From Porticoccus sp. (GTDB lineage Bacteria; Pseudomonadota; Gammaproteobacteria; Pseudomonadales; Porticoccaceae): 64,000 nucleotides of DNA. The notes beneath the pieces were generated by a model. It worked only from the letters and a program-made list of their open reading frames with translations, had not been told where the DNA came from and did not search any database. Of this stretch, positions 47,275 through 57,874 are shown piece by piece (position 1 is the stretch's first letter; the number at the start of each line of letters is the position of its first letter). The translations under genes and the position numbers were made by a program. Location: assembly GCA_018066715.1 (NCBI GenBank), contig JAGPWA010000091.1, positions 1 through 64,000 on the forward strand, given 5' to 3'.

Positions 47275-47988
47275 GTGACGAATCTCATCTTACTTGATTC
47301 AGAGCATCCGGTTTTTCCTTGTCCAGACATGGCGCTTGCTGATCCCGATGGCCTTTTGGCCGTTGGGGGTAATCTGGAACCGAGCACCTTGCTGGCGGCT
47401 TATCGACAGGGAATTTTCCCCTGGTATGAGGATGACCAACCTCTGCTTTGGTGGTCCCCCGACCCTAGGACGGTTATTTTTCCCGAAGATATAAAAATTT
47501 CCCGTTCTCTTCGTAAAGTATTACGCCAAAAGAATTGGGATATTCGACTTGATACAGCATTTCTATCTGTGATCACGCAGTGTGCCGCGCCACGCAAGGC
47601 GGGTCATGGCGAAACTTGGATCACCGATGAAATGAAGGCTGCATACGTTGAATTACATCGGCAAGGTTATGCGCATTCGCTTGAAATATGGCGCGATGAG
47701 CAATTGATTGGTGGTTTATATGGCGTTCTTATTGGTGCCGTTTTTTGCGGAGAATCCATGTTTAGTTTGGAAAGAGATGCTTCAAAAGTTGCTCTTGTTC
47801 AGCTTGCTATGTTGATGAAGCATAATACATGTGGGGGAGTGATTGATTGCCAAGTGAGTAATAGCCACTTGTTATCAATGGGTGCAGTTGATATTCCTCG
47901 ACACAAGTTTTTGACTAAACTGGAGGAGTTGGGGGATAAATCTTGTAGCTGGCCAGATATCTGGCAGTTTAAAATCCCAGAAAAATAG
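47275..47988 (+). CDS. aat: Leucyl/phenylalanyl-tRNA--protein transferase
   Basis: 237 residues from GTG 47275. Signature blocks are LLAVGGNLEPSTLLAAYRQGIFPWYEDDQPLLWW-type sequence, RKAGHGETWITDEMKAAY, GGLYGVLIGAVFCGESMFS and DCQVSNSHLLSMGA. It adds Leu or Phe to proteins with N-terminal Lys or Arg, creating N-degrons that ClpS reads. trxB lies 9 bases upstream, and ate is 42 bases downstream. Confidence 0.95.
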   Translation: MTNLILLDSEHPVFPCPDMALADPDGLLAVGGNLEPSTLLAAYRQGIFPWYEDDQPLLWWSPDPRTVIFPEDIKISRSLRKVLRQKNWDIRLDTAFLSVITQCAAPRKAGHGETWITDEMKAAYVELHRQGYAHSLEIWRDEQLIGGLYGVLIGAVFCGESMFSLERDASKVALVQLAMLMKHNTCGGVIDCQVSNSHLLSMGAVDIPRHKFLTKLEELGDKSCSWPDIWQFKIPEK

Positions 47989-48029
47989 GGTCTAAGCTAT
48001 AATGAAGCAGGCATGGTATAAGTGTAAAT

Positions 48030-48752
48030 ATGTCCCGTGATATAACGCCAGATGTTCAGGTTGTGCGGCTGTTTCTAACAGAGCCGCATCCTTGCAGTTA
48101 TTTGAAAAGAAAGAAAGCCATAACAGCATTTGTTGATCCTGCCATCGACATGGATTCTCATTTGTACACACAGCTAACGGGTTTGGGGTTTCGTCGTAGT
48201 GGACGTTATGTGTATACCCCGCGTTGTGAGGGCTGTAATGCCTGTGTTTCTGCAAGAATATTGGTTGATGAGTTTAAGGCCAACCGTCAGCAACGGCGGT
48301 GCAATAAGCGGAATGCTGATTTAACCGTTTGGGTGCGCCGAGAGATTGACGAATCCGAGCATTACCCACTCTATGCGAGTTACATTAAAAGGCGACACTC
48401 CGACGGCGATATGTACCCCCCCTCCCTTCCACAATTTAAGGACTTTATTAGTAATCTGTGGCGGGGCAGTAAAATCATAGAGATTCGACTTGATAATGTA
48501 CTGATCGCTGCTGGCGTGATTGATATTCTTGATAATGGCTTGTCGGCTATCTATGTATATTATTCACCGGACCACCCCAAAAGAAGCTTGGGAACCTATG
48601 CAATTTTAGCCCAAGTCATGCTGGCAAAGCAGATGAAGTTACCCTACGTGTATTTGGGGTATTGGATAAAAAATAGTCCTAAAATGGCCTATAAGACAAG
48701 CTTTCAACCCTTGGAACTTCTGATAGAGGAAGAATGGGTGAGGTCTGATTGA
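48030..48752 (+). CDS. bpt: Aspartate/glutamate leucyltransferase (Bpt, ATE-family)
   Basis: 240 residues. The cysteine-rich N-terminal region (PRCEGCNACVSARI) and the C-terminal block LGTYAILAQVMLAKQMKLPYVYLGYW are typical of the bacterial ATE1/Bpt group. It transfers Leu from Leu-tRNA to proteins with N-terminal Asp or Glu. Together with aat, clpA and clpS in the next 3.5 kb it completes the N-degron pathway. The start is ATG 48030. Confidence 0.92.
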   Translation: MSRDITPDVQVVRLFLTEPHPCSYLKRKKAITAFVDPAIDMDSHLYTQLTGLGFRRSGRYVYTPRCEGCNACVSARILVDEFKANRQQRRCNKRNADLTVWVRREIDESEHYPLYASYIKRRHSDGDMYPPSLPQFKDFISNLWRGSKIIEIRLDNVLIAAGVIDILDNGLSAIYVYYSPDHPKRSLGTYAILAQVMLAKQMKLPYVYLGYWIKNSPKMAYKTSFQPLELLIEEEWVRSD

Positions 48753-48776
48753 CTTTGCCTCGTTTTCAGGCAGAAT
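48749..48776 (+). promoter_or_regulatory. Possible sigma-70 promoter of infA
   Basis: TTGACT (48749-48754) and CAGAAT (48771-48776) are separated by 16 bases, with infA starting 44 bases downstream. It overlaps the bpt stop codon. Confidence 0.4.
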
Positions 48777-48819
48777 GCGCCACGTTCTAGAGAAATGCAG
48801 TTTAGGAAAAGTATAAATT

Positions 48820-49038
48820 ATGGCAAAAGAAGAACAAATTGAGATGGAAGGTGAAGTGGTTGATACACTTCCCAATACCACTTTCCGCGTGAAACTCGAA
48901 AATGGGCATGTTGTTACTGCTCATATCTCTGGAAAGATGCGTAAAAATTACATCCGTATTTTGACGGGCGATAAAGTGAAAGTTGAATTAACACCTTATG
49001 ATCTTTCGAAAGGCCGCATTACCTACCGCGCTCGGTAA
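48820..49038 (+). CDS. infA: Translation initiation factor IF-1
   Basis: 72 residues, exactly the family length, a single S1-type OB fold: [37 protein letters not shown] and [16 protein letters not shown]. It binds the ribosomal A site during initiation. It is convergent with clpA, 16 bases away. Confidence 0.98.
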   Translation: MAKEEQIEMEGEVVDTLPNTTFRVKLENGHVVTAHISGKMRKNYIRILTGDKVKVELTPYDLSKGRITYRAR

Positions 49039-49054
49039 TCAGCTGAAATCCTTT

Positions 49055-51316
49055 TCAAGCTGTTTCTGTTTCTGTCTCGACTAATAGCTCTCCATCTGAG
49101 ACAGAAACGCGAACTACCCCACCGCTTGCCAAATCACCAAACAATACCTCTTCAGCAAGTGGTTTCTTGATTTTTTCCTGTATCAATCGCTCCATAGGGC
49201 GAGCACCCATTTTTTCGTCGTAACCGTGCTCTGCCAACCAGTCCCTTGCGTCATCATCTACATCAAGTACGACATGTTTTTCATCGAGCTGTTGCTGTAG
49301 TCGAGTTAAAAACTTGTCAACGACAGTGTGAATAACACCGCCTTCAAGAGACTTGAACTGAATGATGCCGTCCAGACGGTTTCTGAATTCAGGGGTAAAC
49401 CCTTTCTTAATAGCCTCCATACCATCAGTTTCATGATCTTGCGTGGTAAAACCAATAGAGGAACGGCTCATTTCTTCTGAGCCTGCATTGGTCGTCATAA
49501 CCAGAATGACATTTCGGAAATCAGCCTTACGTCCATTATTGTCGGTCAAGGTTCCGTGATCCATAACCTGAAGTAACAGGTTAAATACTTCAGGGTGCGC
49601 TTTCTCAATTTCATCAAGGAGAACCACTGAATGCGGACTTTTGGTCACGGCATCCGTTAATAAGCCACCTTGGTCAAAACCAACATAACCAGGGGGAGCA
49701 CCAATGAGGCGAGATACGGTGTGTCTTTCCATATATTCAGACATATCAAACCGTAGCAGCTCGATACCCATGATTTCTGCCAGTTGTTTTGATACCTCAG
49801 TTTTACCAACCCCTGTGGGGCCAGCAAATAGGAATGAGCCTATGGGTTTATCACCCTCTCGCAAGCCCGCTCGAGCTAGCTTGATTGATGTGGAGAGTAC
49901 CGAAATAGCTTCATCCTGGCCAAAAACAACCATTTTCAGTTTGTCGGATAGACCTCTCAGTTGTTCTTTGTCTGAAGAGGACACACTTTTCTCAGGAATT
50001 CTGGCAATTTTTGCCACAATGGCTTCGACTTCACGAACACCAATAATTTTTTTACGCTTCGATATGGGCTGTAACTGTTGGTAGGCACCAGCCTCATCAA
50101 TAACGTCAATAGCCTTGTCGGGCAGGAAGCGATCGGTGATATGGCGTGCTGAAAGCTCCGCAGCCGTTTTTAATGCGGCTTTAGAGAAGCGCAGTTGGTG
50201 ATGCTCCTCAAACCTTGATTTCAGCCCTTTCAGAATCTCAATGGTCTCTTCAACCGTTGGTTCTGGCACATCAATTTTCTGGAAGCGGCGAGACAGCGCT
50301 CTATCTTTCTCAAAAATGCCTCGGTACTCCTGATAGGTAGTAGACCCTATACAGCGGATTTTTCCTGAGGTGAGTAGAGGTTTAAGTAAGTTTGATGCAT
50401 CCATTACCCCACCTGAGGCTGCACCAGCCCCAATAATGGTATGAATTTCATCAATAAAGAGAATAGCGTGGTCTTGCTCACGAAGTTCAGCAAGGACACC
50501 CTTGAAGCGTTTTTCAAAATCGCCTCGGTATTTGGTGCCAGCAAGCAAGTCCCCGAGATCCAGCGCATAGACCACTGAGCCCTGTAATACATCAGGCACT
50601 TGCTCTTCGATGATCATTTTGGCAAGACCTTCCGCAATAGCTGTCTTGCCAACACCCGCCTCACCAACCAATAAGGGATTGTTTTTTCGGCGACGGGCCA
50701 AAACTTGAGAAACACGTTCAATTTCATGGCTTCGGCCTACCAGTGGGTCAATAAAACCCTGTCTGGCCTCTTCATTTAAATTGGTGGTGAACTGATCTAA
50801 CAAGCTTTGCCCGGGGGCTTCTGTCTCTGTGTGTACTTCTTCATGGGGAGTATCGCTATCATGCTGTTCTGACTGATCAGCATATTTAGAAACACCATGG
50901 GAGATGTAATTCACCACATCAATTCTGGAAACATTCTGTAGACGAAGGAAATAGATGGCCTGGCTTTCCTGCTCACTAAAGATAGCGACTAATACATTGG
51001 CGCCCTGCACTTCCTTGCTTCCTGAGGACTGGACGTGAAAAACAGCACGCTGTAATACGCGCTGGAACCCAAGAGTAGGTTGAGTATCTTTATCTTCCAG
51101 CTCTTCTGGAATCAGGGGTGTGGTGGATTCAATAAATTCATTAAGGTCTCGCCTCAATATAGTCATATCAGCACCGCAAGACTCAAGCACACTGATGGCG
51201 GACTCGTTATCAAGCAGGGCCAGGAGCAAGTGCTCAACCGTCATGAACTCATGACGTTTGTCACTGGCACCTTTAAATGCATTATTTAGTGTTAGTTCAA
51301 GTTCTTTACTTAACAT
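49055..51316 (-). CDS. clpA: ATP-dependent Clp protease ATPase subunit ClpA
   Basis: 753 residues. The N-terminal ClpS/substrate-binding domain has [14 protein letters not shown] at its start and [16 protein letters not shown]. An acidic linker and two AAA+ modules follow, with Walker A sequences [13 protein letters not shown] and [13 protein letters not shown]. The ClpP-docking IGF-type loop is probably in the second module. It unfolds substrates for ClpP, including N-degron proteins brought by ClpS. clpS lies 21 bases upstream. Confidence 0.97.
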   Translation of the reverse strand: MLSKELELTLNNAFKGASDKRHEFMTVEHLLLALLDNESAISVLESCGADMTILRRDLNEFIESTTPLIPEELEDKDTQPTLGFQRVLQRAVFHVQSSGSKEVQGANVLVAIFSEQESQAIYFLRLQNVSRIDVVNYISHGVSKYADQSEQHDSDTPHEEVHTETEAPGQSLLDQFTTNLNEEARQGFIDPLVGRSHEIERVSQVLARRRKNNPLLVGEAGVGKTAIAEGLAKMIIEEQVPDVLQGSVVYALDLGDLLAGTKYRGDFEKRFKGVLAELREQDHAILFIDEIHTIIGAGAASGGVMDASNLLKPLLTSGKIRCIGSTTYQEYRGIFEKDRALSRRFQKIDVPEPTVEETIEILKGLKSRFEEHHQLRFSKAALKTAAELSARHITDRFLPDKAIDVIDEAGAYQQLQPISKRKKIIGVREVEAIVAKIARIPEKSVSSSDKEQLRGLSDKLKMVVFGQDEAISVLSTSIKLARAGLREGDKPIGSFLFAGPTGVGKTEVSKQLAEIMGIELLRFDMSEYMERHTVSRLIGAPPGYVGFDQGGLLTDAVTKSPHSVVLLDEIEKAHPEVFNLLLQVMDHGTLTDNNGRKADFRNVILVMTTNAGSEEMSRSSIGFTTQDHETDGMEAIKKGFTPEFRNRLDGIIQFKSLEGGVIHTVVDKFLTRLQQQLDEKHVVLDVDDDARDWLAEHGYDEKMGARPMERLIQEKIKKPLAEEVLFGDLASGGVVRVSVSDGELLVETETETA

Positions 51317-51337
51317 ATAACCACCTCTAACCCTGGA

Positions 51338-51694
51338 TTACTGCTCATCATCTTCAGTGGGCTCTATTTCGCAGAGCAACGGGTGTTCATAAGCTCTGGC
51401 ATACTGGTTTACTAGTGCAGCCTTTGTATCTGCAACATCTCGAGTATATACCCCGCAGACTGCTTTTCCTTCCGTATGTACTTTTAACATAACTCTCGTT
51501 GCCATTTCACGGCTCATTGGGAAGAATATCTCCAATAGCTCTACCACAAACTCCATCGGCGTATAGTCGTCGTTGTATATAAGCACCTTATACCTTTGCG
51601 GCTTCTTGAGCTTGGGTTTCACCTCTTCGACAACAGCACTGCTATCATGTTGCCATGTTTGCTCATCATCTTTATTACTAAGACTAATATCCAT
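51338..51694 (-). CDS. clpS: ATP-dependent Clp protease adaptor ClpS
   Basis: 118 residues. The N-terminal tail is disordered. The core is [25 protein letters not shown], then [20 protein letters not shown] and [14 protein letters not shown]. The NDD-x-TPM-x-F pocket recognises N-terminal Leu, Phe, Tyr and Trp. It delivers these substrates to ClpA. It is divergent from cspD across 230 bp, the same arrangement as in E. coli and Pseudomonas. Confidence 0.96.
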   Translation of the reverse strand: MDISLSNKDDEQTWQHDSSAVVEEVKPKLKKPQRYKVLIYNDDYTPMEFVVELLEIFFPMSREMATRVMLKVHTEGKAVCGVYTRDVADTKAALVNQYARAYEHPLLCEIEPTEDDEQ

Positions 51695-51782
51695 ACATAC
51701 ACTAAAAATTTATGACCACTCTCAATCTCTATTTTAATAGTATTAATACACTTATGGTTACTTTTTATGATTTTTCTAGGTC

Positions 51783-51811
51783 TTGACTTGACGGCTGAAT
51801 AGATATAGAAA
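51783..51811 (+). promoter_or_regulatory. Possible promoter of cspD
   Basis: TTGACT (51783-51788) and TAGAAA (51806-51811) have a 17-base spacing. The leader to cspD would be about 105 bases, long as in many cold-shock genes. The -10 match is modest. Confidence 0.35.
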
Positions 51812-51924
51812 CTGAAAGTGAACAGAAGTTGTCCAAGTACAATCGGTGTTCATGGGTGTAATAACTATTAGTATTAAGCTGGATTGTTTTTATTCATTAA
51901 ACGATCTAGCAAGAGGTTTGTAAT

Positions 51925-52203
51925 ATGCATACAGGAACGGTTAAGTGGTTTAACAATGCCAAAGGGTATGGGTTTATCCTATCATCAGACGGCACCACTG
52001 ATATATTTGCTCACTACTCAGCGATCACCATGGAAGGCTACAAAACCTTGAAAGCGGGTCAAGAAGTCACCTATGACTTGGTAGAGGGAGAAAAAGGCCT
52101 GCATGCTACTAATATTGCAGCTGCTGGCCCCACCGTTACCCAAAATGATGATTTACAGCCCCCTTCTTTAGATGTCGAAAGTGATACTGTTAATGACCAG
52201 TGA
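51925..52203 (+). CDS. cspD: Cold-shock-domain protein CspD-like
   Basis: 92 residues. RNP1-type KGYGFILSSDG and RNP2-type DIFAHYSAI follow the canonical start TGTVKWFNNA. The extra C-terminal 22 residues (TVTQNDDLQPPSLDVESDT) are acidic. Length and position divergent from clpS-clpA match CspD, which inhibits replication in stationary phase in E. coli. That function is inferred. AGAGG precedes the ATG. In Pseudomonas icd follows; here rluE follows and icd is absent. Confidence 0.9.
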   Translation: MHTGTVKWFNNAKGYGFILSSDGTTDIFAHYSAITMEGYKTLKAGQEVTYDLVEGEKGLHATNIAAAGPTVTQNDDLQPPSLDVESDTVNDQ

Positions 52204-52208
52204 GTCAT

Positions 52209-52246
52209 AAAAACCCCACCTATAGATTAATGGATGGGTGGTTTTT
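52209..52246 (+). terminator. Possible terminator after cspD
   Basis: CCACC pairs with GGTGG (about 52216-52220 and 52237-52241) and AAAAA with TTTTT outside a two-base bulge, giving a hairpin ending in a five-T run. The loop is long (about 16 bases) and the fold is imperfect. Confidence 0.45.
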
Positions 52247-52420
52247 CTGGGAACAACCATCTTTTTTATATCATCTGATTGCCATGCTCAGTGTGTTGAA
52301 CTTTTATGTATTGACGTAAGATTACTCAATTCATCTCCGCCCTATATATCAAACAGTTCACTTGTTGAAATTAACAATGATATCAATACAGGTGTCGCCA
52401 ATCTTTAAACGGATGCTGTA

Positions 52421-53035
52421 ATGACTAGTATTGTACTGTTCAACAAACCTTATGGCGTTTTAAGTCAGTTTTTAGATCACGATGGTCATCCCGGCCTTAA
52501 GCGTTATTTAAGCCTTCCTGACATTTATCCAATGGGCAGGCTTGATCGTGACTCAGAGGGGCTCTTGTTACTCTCTGATGACGGTCAACTACAGGCACGG
52601 ATTGCAGACCCAAAATTTAAAATGGAAAAAACCTATTTGGTACAGCTAGAAGGTAGTGTGACTAAAGCGGCATTAGACAGTTTGGCGCGTGGCATTAAGC
52701 TTAATGATGGTATGACTAGACCCGCACGGGCTAGAGAACTAACACCGCCGGTATTGTGGCCAAGAGACCCGCCTATCCGGGAACGGCTACAACAGACCAC
52801 CAGTTGGATAGAGTTGACAATTACTGAGGGTCGAAATCGGCAAGTAAGGCGAATGACCGCTGCCGTTGGCTTCCCTACTCTACGATTAATTCGCAGTAAG
52901 ATAGGGCCTTGGCAGCTGGACAACCTGGAGCCAGGGCAGTATCGACAGGAAACAGTTCATTTACCACAGGCACAAAAACGTACACCAAAGCGTCCATTAA
53001 AACAGGCGGCAAGGAAACCCAAAATTGCCCGATAA
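52421..53035 (+). CDS. rluE: 23S rRNA pseudouridine synthase RluE
   Basis: 204 residues, no N-terminal S4 domain, RsuA/RluE branch. The catalytic motif is MGRLDRDSEGLLLLSDDG. LLLLSDDGQLQARIADP and the C-terminal GRNRQVRRMTAAVGFPTLRLIRSKIG complete the fold. E. coli RluE modifies U2457 of 23S rRNA. A lysine/arginine-rich tail (KRTPKRPLKQAARKPKIAR) follows. It overlaps nudJ by 11 bases. Confidence 0.92.
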   Translation: MTSIVLFNKPYGVLSQFLDHDGHPGLKRYLSLPDIYPMGRLDRDSEGLLLLSDDGQLQARIADPKFKMEKTYLVQLEGSVTKAALDSLARGIKLNDGMTRPARARELTPPVLWPRDPPIRERLQQTTSWIELTITEGRNRQVRRMTAAVGFPTLRLIRSKIGPWQLDNLEPGQYRQETVHLPQAQKRTPKRPLKQAARKPKIAR

Positions 53036-53471
53036 AATCCACCTGACTGTCGCTACTGTAGTTGAACGCAGAAATCATTTTCTACTGGTGAGAGAAATTT
53101 GTGAAGGCCGTGAGGTTTTCAATCAACCCGCAGGTCATGTGGAGCCAGGTGAATCCCTTGTTGAAGCGGCTATAAGAGAAACCTATGAAGAGACTGCTTG
53201 GCGTATCAAACCGACCGGAGTGATCAGTTTTGGTTCCTATACGTCAGCGAGTAATGGCGTCACTTATTATCGACTTTCCCTGACTGCTGAAGCTATTGAG
53301 TTTGACGACTCTGCCACCATTGATAGTGATATCGAAGAGGCTGTCTGGCTTGATTATGCAGATATTTTACAAAAGCGTTCTCAGCTGAGAAGCCCGATGG
53401 TTTTACAAGCAATTGATGATTACCGTGCCAAGATCATTTATCCATTGGATTTGCTAAAAACACATCGGTAG
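53025..53471 (+). CDS. nudJ: Nudix hydrolase NudJ
   Basis: 148 residues from TTG 53025, inside the end of rluE. The Nudix box GHVEPGESLVEAAIRETYEE is complete. The flanking LRSPMVLQAIDDYRAKIIYPLDLL matches E. coli NudJ (HMP-PP phosphatase/nucleoside triphosphatase). The neighbours rluE and mnmA are the same as in E. coli. The overlap with rluE suggests coupled translation; no ATG or GTG gives a better start. Confidence 0.93.
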   Translation: MPDKIHLTVATVVERRNHFLLVREICEGREVFNQPAGHVEPGESLVEAAIRETYEETAWRIKPTGVISFGSYTSASNGVTYYRLSLTAEAIEFDDSATIDSDIEEAVWLDYADILQKRSQLRSPMVLQAIDDYRAKIIYPLDLLKTHR

Positions 53472-53540
53472 AATCCGCATCCCAGTGCACTTTTGCCAAT
53501 AAGCCCGCATTTAACAAAATGCCCTACTCCAGCTAACCTA

Positions 53541-54659
53541 ATGAACTCTATGTCGAATCCAAGCAAAGTCATTGTCGGTATGTCCGGTGGTGTTGATTCA
53601 TCCGTCACCGCCTTGTTGCTACAGCAGCAAGGTTACGAGGTGGAAGGCTTGTTCATGAAGAACTGGGATGAGGATGACGGCACTGAATATTGTTCGGCAA
53701 TAGAAGATCTTAGCGATGCTCAAGCCGTCGCAGATACAATTGGCATACCACTTCACACGGCCAATTTTGCTGCGGAGTATTGGGATAATGTCTTTGAATA
53801 CTTTCTTGATGAGTACCGAGCTGGACGTACACCAAATCCAGATATTCTCTGCAATCGGGAAATTAAGTTTAAGGTGTTTCTCGAGTATGCCCAAATTTTG
53901 GGTGCCGACTGCATTGCTACTGGACACTATGTTCGACGCCTAGACCGTGATGGCCGGACCTATTTGCTCAAGGGATTGGATAACAATAAAGACCAGAGTT
54001 ATTTCCTTCATGCTGTTGATGAAGAAGCTTTTAGTCAGACGTTATTTCCGATTGGTGAGATGGAAAAGCCAGAGGTTAGGGCTATTGCCGAGGAACATGG
54101 TCTTATTACAGCGAAAAAGAAGGACTCAACTGGAATCTGCTTTATCGGTGAGCGACGGTTTAAGGACTTTCTTGAGCAGTACCTTCCTGCACAGCCCGGT
54201 AATATAGAAAACTCTGAAGGTGAGGTGATTGGCCAGCATCATGGACTGATGTACCACACCTTAGGGCAGCGTCAGGGCTTGGGTATCGGTGGCCTCAAAG
54301 GAGCAAGTGAAGCTCCTTGGTATGTTGCAGCGAAGGAGATGTCTCGAAATGTGCTGGTTGCTGTTCAGGGTACAGATCATCCACTGTTATTTACTAATGA
54401 ACTCTACACCTCTCAATTTCACTGGATTAATGATGAACCGGGTTTAATGTCAGGTTTGCAAGAGTTTCGCTGTACGGCAAAAACCCGTTATCGCCAATCA
54501 GATCAGCCTTGCTCAGTGCGTCGAGATGAAGATGGTTATGTGGTGGTGTTTGACGACCCTCAACGTGCAGTGACACCGGGGCAATCTGTCGTTCTGTACC
54601 AAGGGGAATTATGCCTTGGTGGCGGTGTTATAGAGCGATCCTGGAATAGTTCGGAGTAA
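53541..54659 (+). CDS. mnmA: tRNA-specific 2-thiouridylase MnmA
   Basis: 372 residues from ATG 53541 ([17 protein letters not shown]); ATG 53550 is equally good. The track start at 53493 adds 16 unlikely residues. There is a PP-loop [15 protein letters not shown]. The catalytic cysteines are in [11 protein letters not shown] and [17 protein letters not shown]. It forms 2-thiouridine at tRNA position 34. The order rluE-nudJ-mnmA-hflD-purB matches E. coli. No strong ribosome site is visible. Confidence 0.96.
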   Translation: MNSMSNPSKVIVGMSGGVDSSVTALLLQQQGYEVEGLFMKNWDEDDGTEYCSAIEDLSDAQAVADTIGIPLHTANFAAEYWDNVFEYFLDEYRAGRTPNPDILCNREIKFKVFLEYAQILGADCIATGHYVRRLDRDGRTYLLKGLDNNKDQSYFLHAVDEEAFSQTLFPIGEMEKPEVRAIAEEHGLITAKKKDSTGICFIGERRFKDFLEQYLPAQPGNIENSEGEVIGQHHGLMYHTLGQRQGLGIGGLKGASEAPWYVAAKEMSRNVLVAVQGTDHPLLFTNELYTSQFHWINDEPGLMSGLQEFRCTAKTRYRQSDQPCSVRRDEDGYVVVFDDPQRAVTPGQSVVLYQGELCLGGGVIERSWNSSE

Positions 54660-54662
54660 TAG

Positions 54663-55289
54663 ATGTTTAATAAACCGACGCGTGATCAAGTGATTGCTCT
54701 GGCAGGTATATTTCAGGCATGCCAGCTGGTGGAAACACTGGCTAAAAATGGTTCTATTCCATCGGATCGTTTTAATGCTTGTATTGAGAGCCTGTTTCAG
54801 AAAAATCCGGAAAGTACCGAGGCGGTATTTGGCTCGATGCAACATCTGCAACTGGGTATCGAATCCATGCAGGAGTTGATTACTCTACAGTCCAGTGGAA
54901 AACAGTCCGATACCTTACGGTATGTGGTCGGTGTCGTTCATCTCTCAAAGAAACTGCGTCAAAATAAGACAATGTTGAATCTCATCGGTGAACGATTGGA
55001 GCAGGCATCCCGGCAGGCAGAACACTTCTCTACCAGCCATAGCAACGTGGTTGCCAATTTAGCTCAGGTCTATCAAGACAGTATTAGCACCTTCCGTCAT
55101 CGTATTCAGGTAAATGGTTATGCTAACTATCTACAGCAGGACAGTATTGCAGAGCGAATTCGCTGCTTATTGTTCTCTGGTATTCGTGCTGCCATGCTGT
55201 GGCACCAATTGGGCGGGCGTCGCCGCCACCTAATACTCAACCGGAAGGATATTTTGGCCCAGCTGCGAGAACTGAGAGTTAGCCTCTAA
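54663..55289 (+). CDS. hflD: HflD homolog (high-frequency lysogenization protein)
   Basis: 208 residues, all-helical. ALAGIFQACQLVETLAKNG and RIRCLLFSGIRAAMLWHQLGGRRRHLILNRKDIL are HflD signatures. In E. coli HflD binds lambda CII; the housekeeping role is unclear, possibly linked to purine or membrane processes given the constant purB neighbour. It starts 3 bases after the mnmA stop, so it is in one operon with it. Confidence 0.93.
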   Translation: MFNKPTRDQVIALAGIFQACQLVETLAKNGSIPSDRFNACIESLFQKNPESTEAVFGSMQHLQLGIESMQELITLQSSGKQSDTLRYVVGVVHLSKKLRQNKTMLNLIGERLEQASRQAEHFSTSHSNVVANLAQVYQDSISTFRHRIQVNGYANYLQQDSIAERIRCLLFSGIRAAMLWHQLGGRRRHLILNRKDILAQLRELRVSL

Positions 55290-55330
55290 CCTCTTGGTTT
55301 ATTTGTCCTTGCTCTTCGGGTAATTTCCAC

Positions 55331-55359
55331 CTGAAAAATACCCGTAATTACGGTAGAAT
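55331..55359 (+). promoter_or_regulatory. Possible sigma-70 promoter of purB
   Basis: CTGAAA (55331-55336) and TAGAAT (55354-55359) with 17-base spacing. The transcript would start near 55366, about 75 bases before the purB ATG. Confidence 0.45.
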
Positions 55360-55403
55360 TTGCGCCTTTATTAATTCTATTACCCATTTTTTCAGTGGTT
55401 TGA

Positions 55404-56810
<1,407 letters not shown>

Positions 56811-56889
56811 TTTTATTGTCTTAAGGACCTTCTGGAGGGCATTCTTGAGCAAAGAGGCCGTCATTCAAATAACCTAAAGGCGTTTATCG

Positions 56890-57828
56890 ATGTCAGACAC
56901 ATTTCCTATTCTGGGTGATATTTCAGCCGAGAAATTTCTTGCGGAATACTGGCAGAAAAAACCGCTGCTAATTCGTCATGCCCTACCCGACTTTGAGTCA
57001 CCTATAAGCCCTGATGAGCTTGCAGGGTTATCTTTGGAAGAAGAGATTGAATCTCGACTCGTGATTGAAGAAGGCAAAGAGGGTCCCTGGCAGGCACTAC
57101 ACGGCCCATTTAATGATGAAATCTTTAGCCAGTTACCTGAAAAAAAATGGACTCTGCTCATTCAGGGAGCAAACCTGTGGCTGCCTGAAGTAAAGTCACT
57201 ATTGGATCATTTCACCTTTATACCGCCCTGGCGACTTGATGATGTGATGGTTAGCTATGCACCGGAAGGCGGTAGTGTTGGTCCTCACTACGACTATTAC
57301 GATGTGTTTTTAATTCAGGGCATGGGGCAACGCCGCTGGCAGGTTGGGCCGGTGTGTGATCAAGACTCCCCTCAACTTGATGGCACCACTTTGCGGATCT
57401 TGCGTGATTTTGATGCAACGGAAGACTGGGTGCTGAACCCGGGAGATATGTTGTATCTTCCCCCGCAAGTCTCACATTCTGGGGTTGCCTTGAATGATTG
57501 CATGACCTATTCCATCGGTTTTAGGGCCCCCTCTGCTACTGATATGTTAGATGATCTAACCACGGAGTTACTGTCTCAGGGAAATTCGATTTATTACAAC
57601 GATCCCGCGTTAACCCCGGACATGGCGACAGAAAATATCGATCCAGCATTTATTCATCAGGTGAAATCGTTATTGTCTAAAGTACTTGATGATGAAGCTC
57701 TTCTAGCTGATTGGTTTGCCCGATATATGACGGCACCCAAGTACCCTGGCTTAGTTGATGAGTCAGAAGAAATACGAAGAGCCGAAGTTAATGGTCTTCA
57801 GTATGAAAACGGCGAGCCAAAAGCCTAA
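56890..57828 (+). CDS. roxA: Ribosomal protein uL16 arginine 3-hydroxylase (RoxA/YcfD)
   Basis: 312 residues. A JmjC-type cupin with a VGPHYDYYDVFLIQGMGQRRW iron site (His and Asp) and the distal histidine in LPPQVSHSGVALN. An N-terminal EYWQKKPLLIRHALPDF and a C-terminal winged-helix dimerisation region (SKVLDDEALLADWFARYMTAPKYPG) match YcfD, which hydroxylates Arg81 of L16 using 2-oxoglutarate and oxygen. It follows purB after about 80 bases, as in E. coli once phoPQ is removed. Confidence 0.94.
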   Translation: MSDTFPILGDISAEKFLAEYWQKKPLLIRHALPDFESPISPDELAGLSLEEEIESRLVIEEGKEGPWQALHGPFNDEIFSQLPEKKWTLLIQGANLWLPEVKSLLDHFTFIPPWRLDDVMVSYAPEGGSVGPHYDYYDVFLIQGMGQRRWQVGPVCDQDSPQLDGTTLRILRDFDATEDWVLNPGDMLYLPPQVSHSGVALNDCMTYSIGFRAPSATDMLDDLTTELLSQGNSIYYNDPALTPDMATENIDPAFIHQVKSLLSKVLDDEALLADWFARYMTAPKYPGLVDESEEIRRAEVNGLQYENGEPKA

Positions 57829-57849
57829 CTTGGTTCTTGGACTAGGGTG

Positions 57850-57873
57850 TTAGACCTAGACTTAGACTTAGAG
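57850..57873 (+). repeat. Hexanucleotide microrepeat (TTAGAC)x4, degenerate
   Basis: Units TTAGAC, CTAGAC, TTAGAC, TTAGAG in tandem, just outside the ggt stop codon and between the convergent roxA and ggt genes. It is 24 bp long, the same total length as the GCATTG tract at 26476. Confidence 0.75.
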
Positions 57874-57874
57874 C

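Noticed and set aside
48415-48432. C-run CCCCCCCTCCCTTCC as a KOPS site
   Set aside because: The octamer pattern CCCTNCCC is not met exactly.
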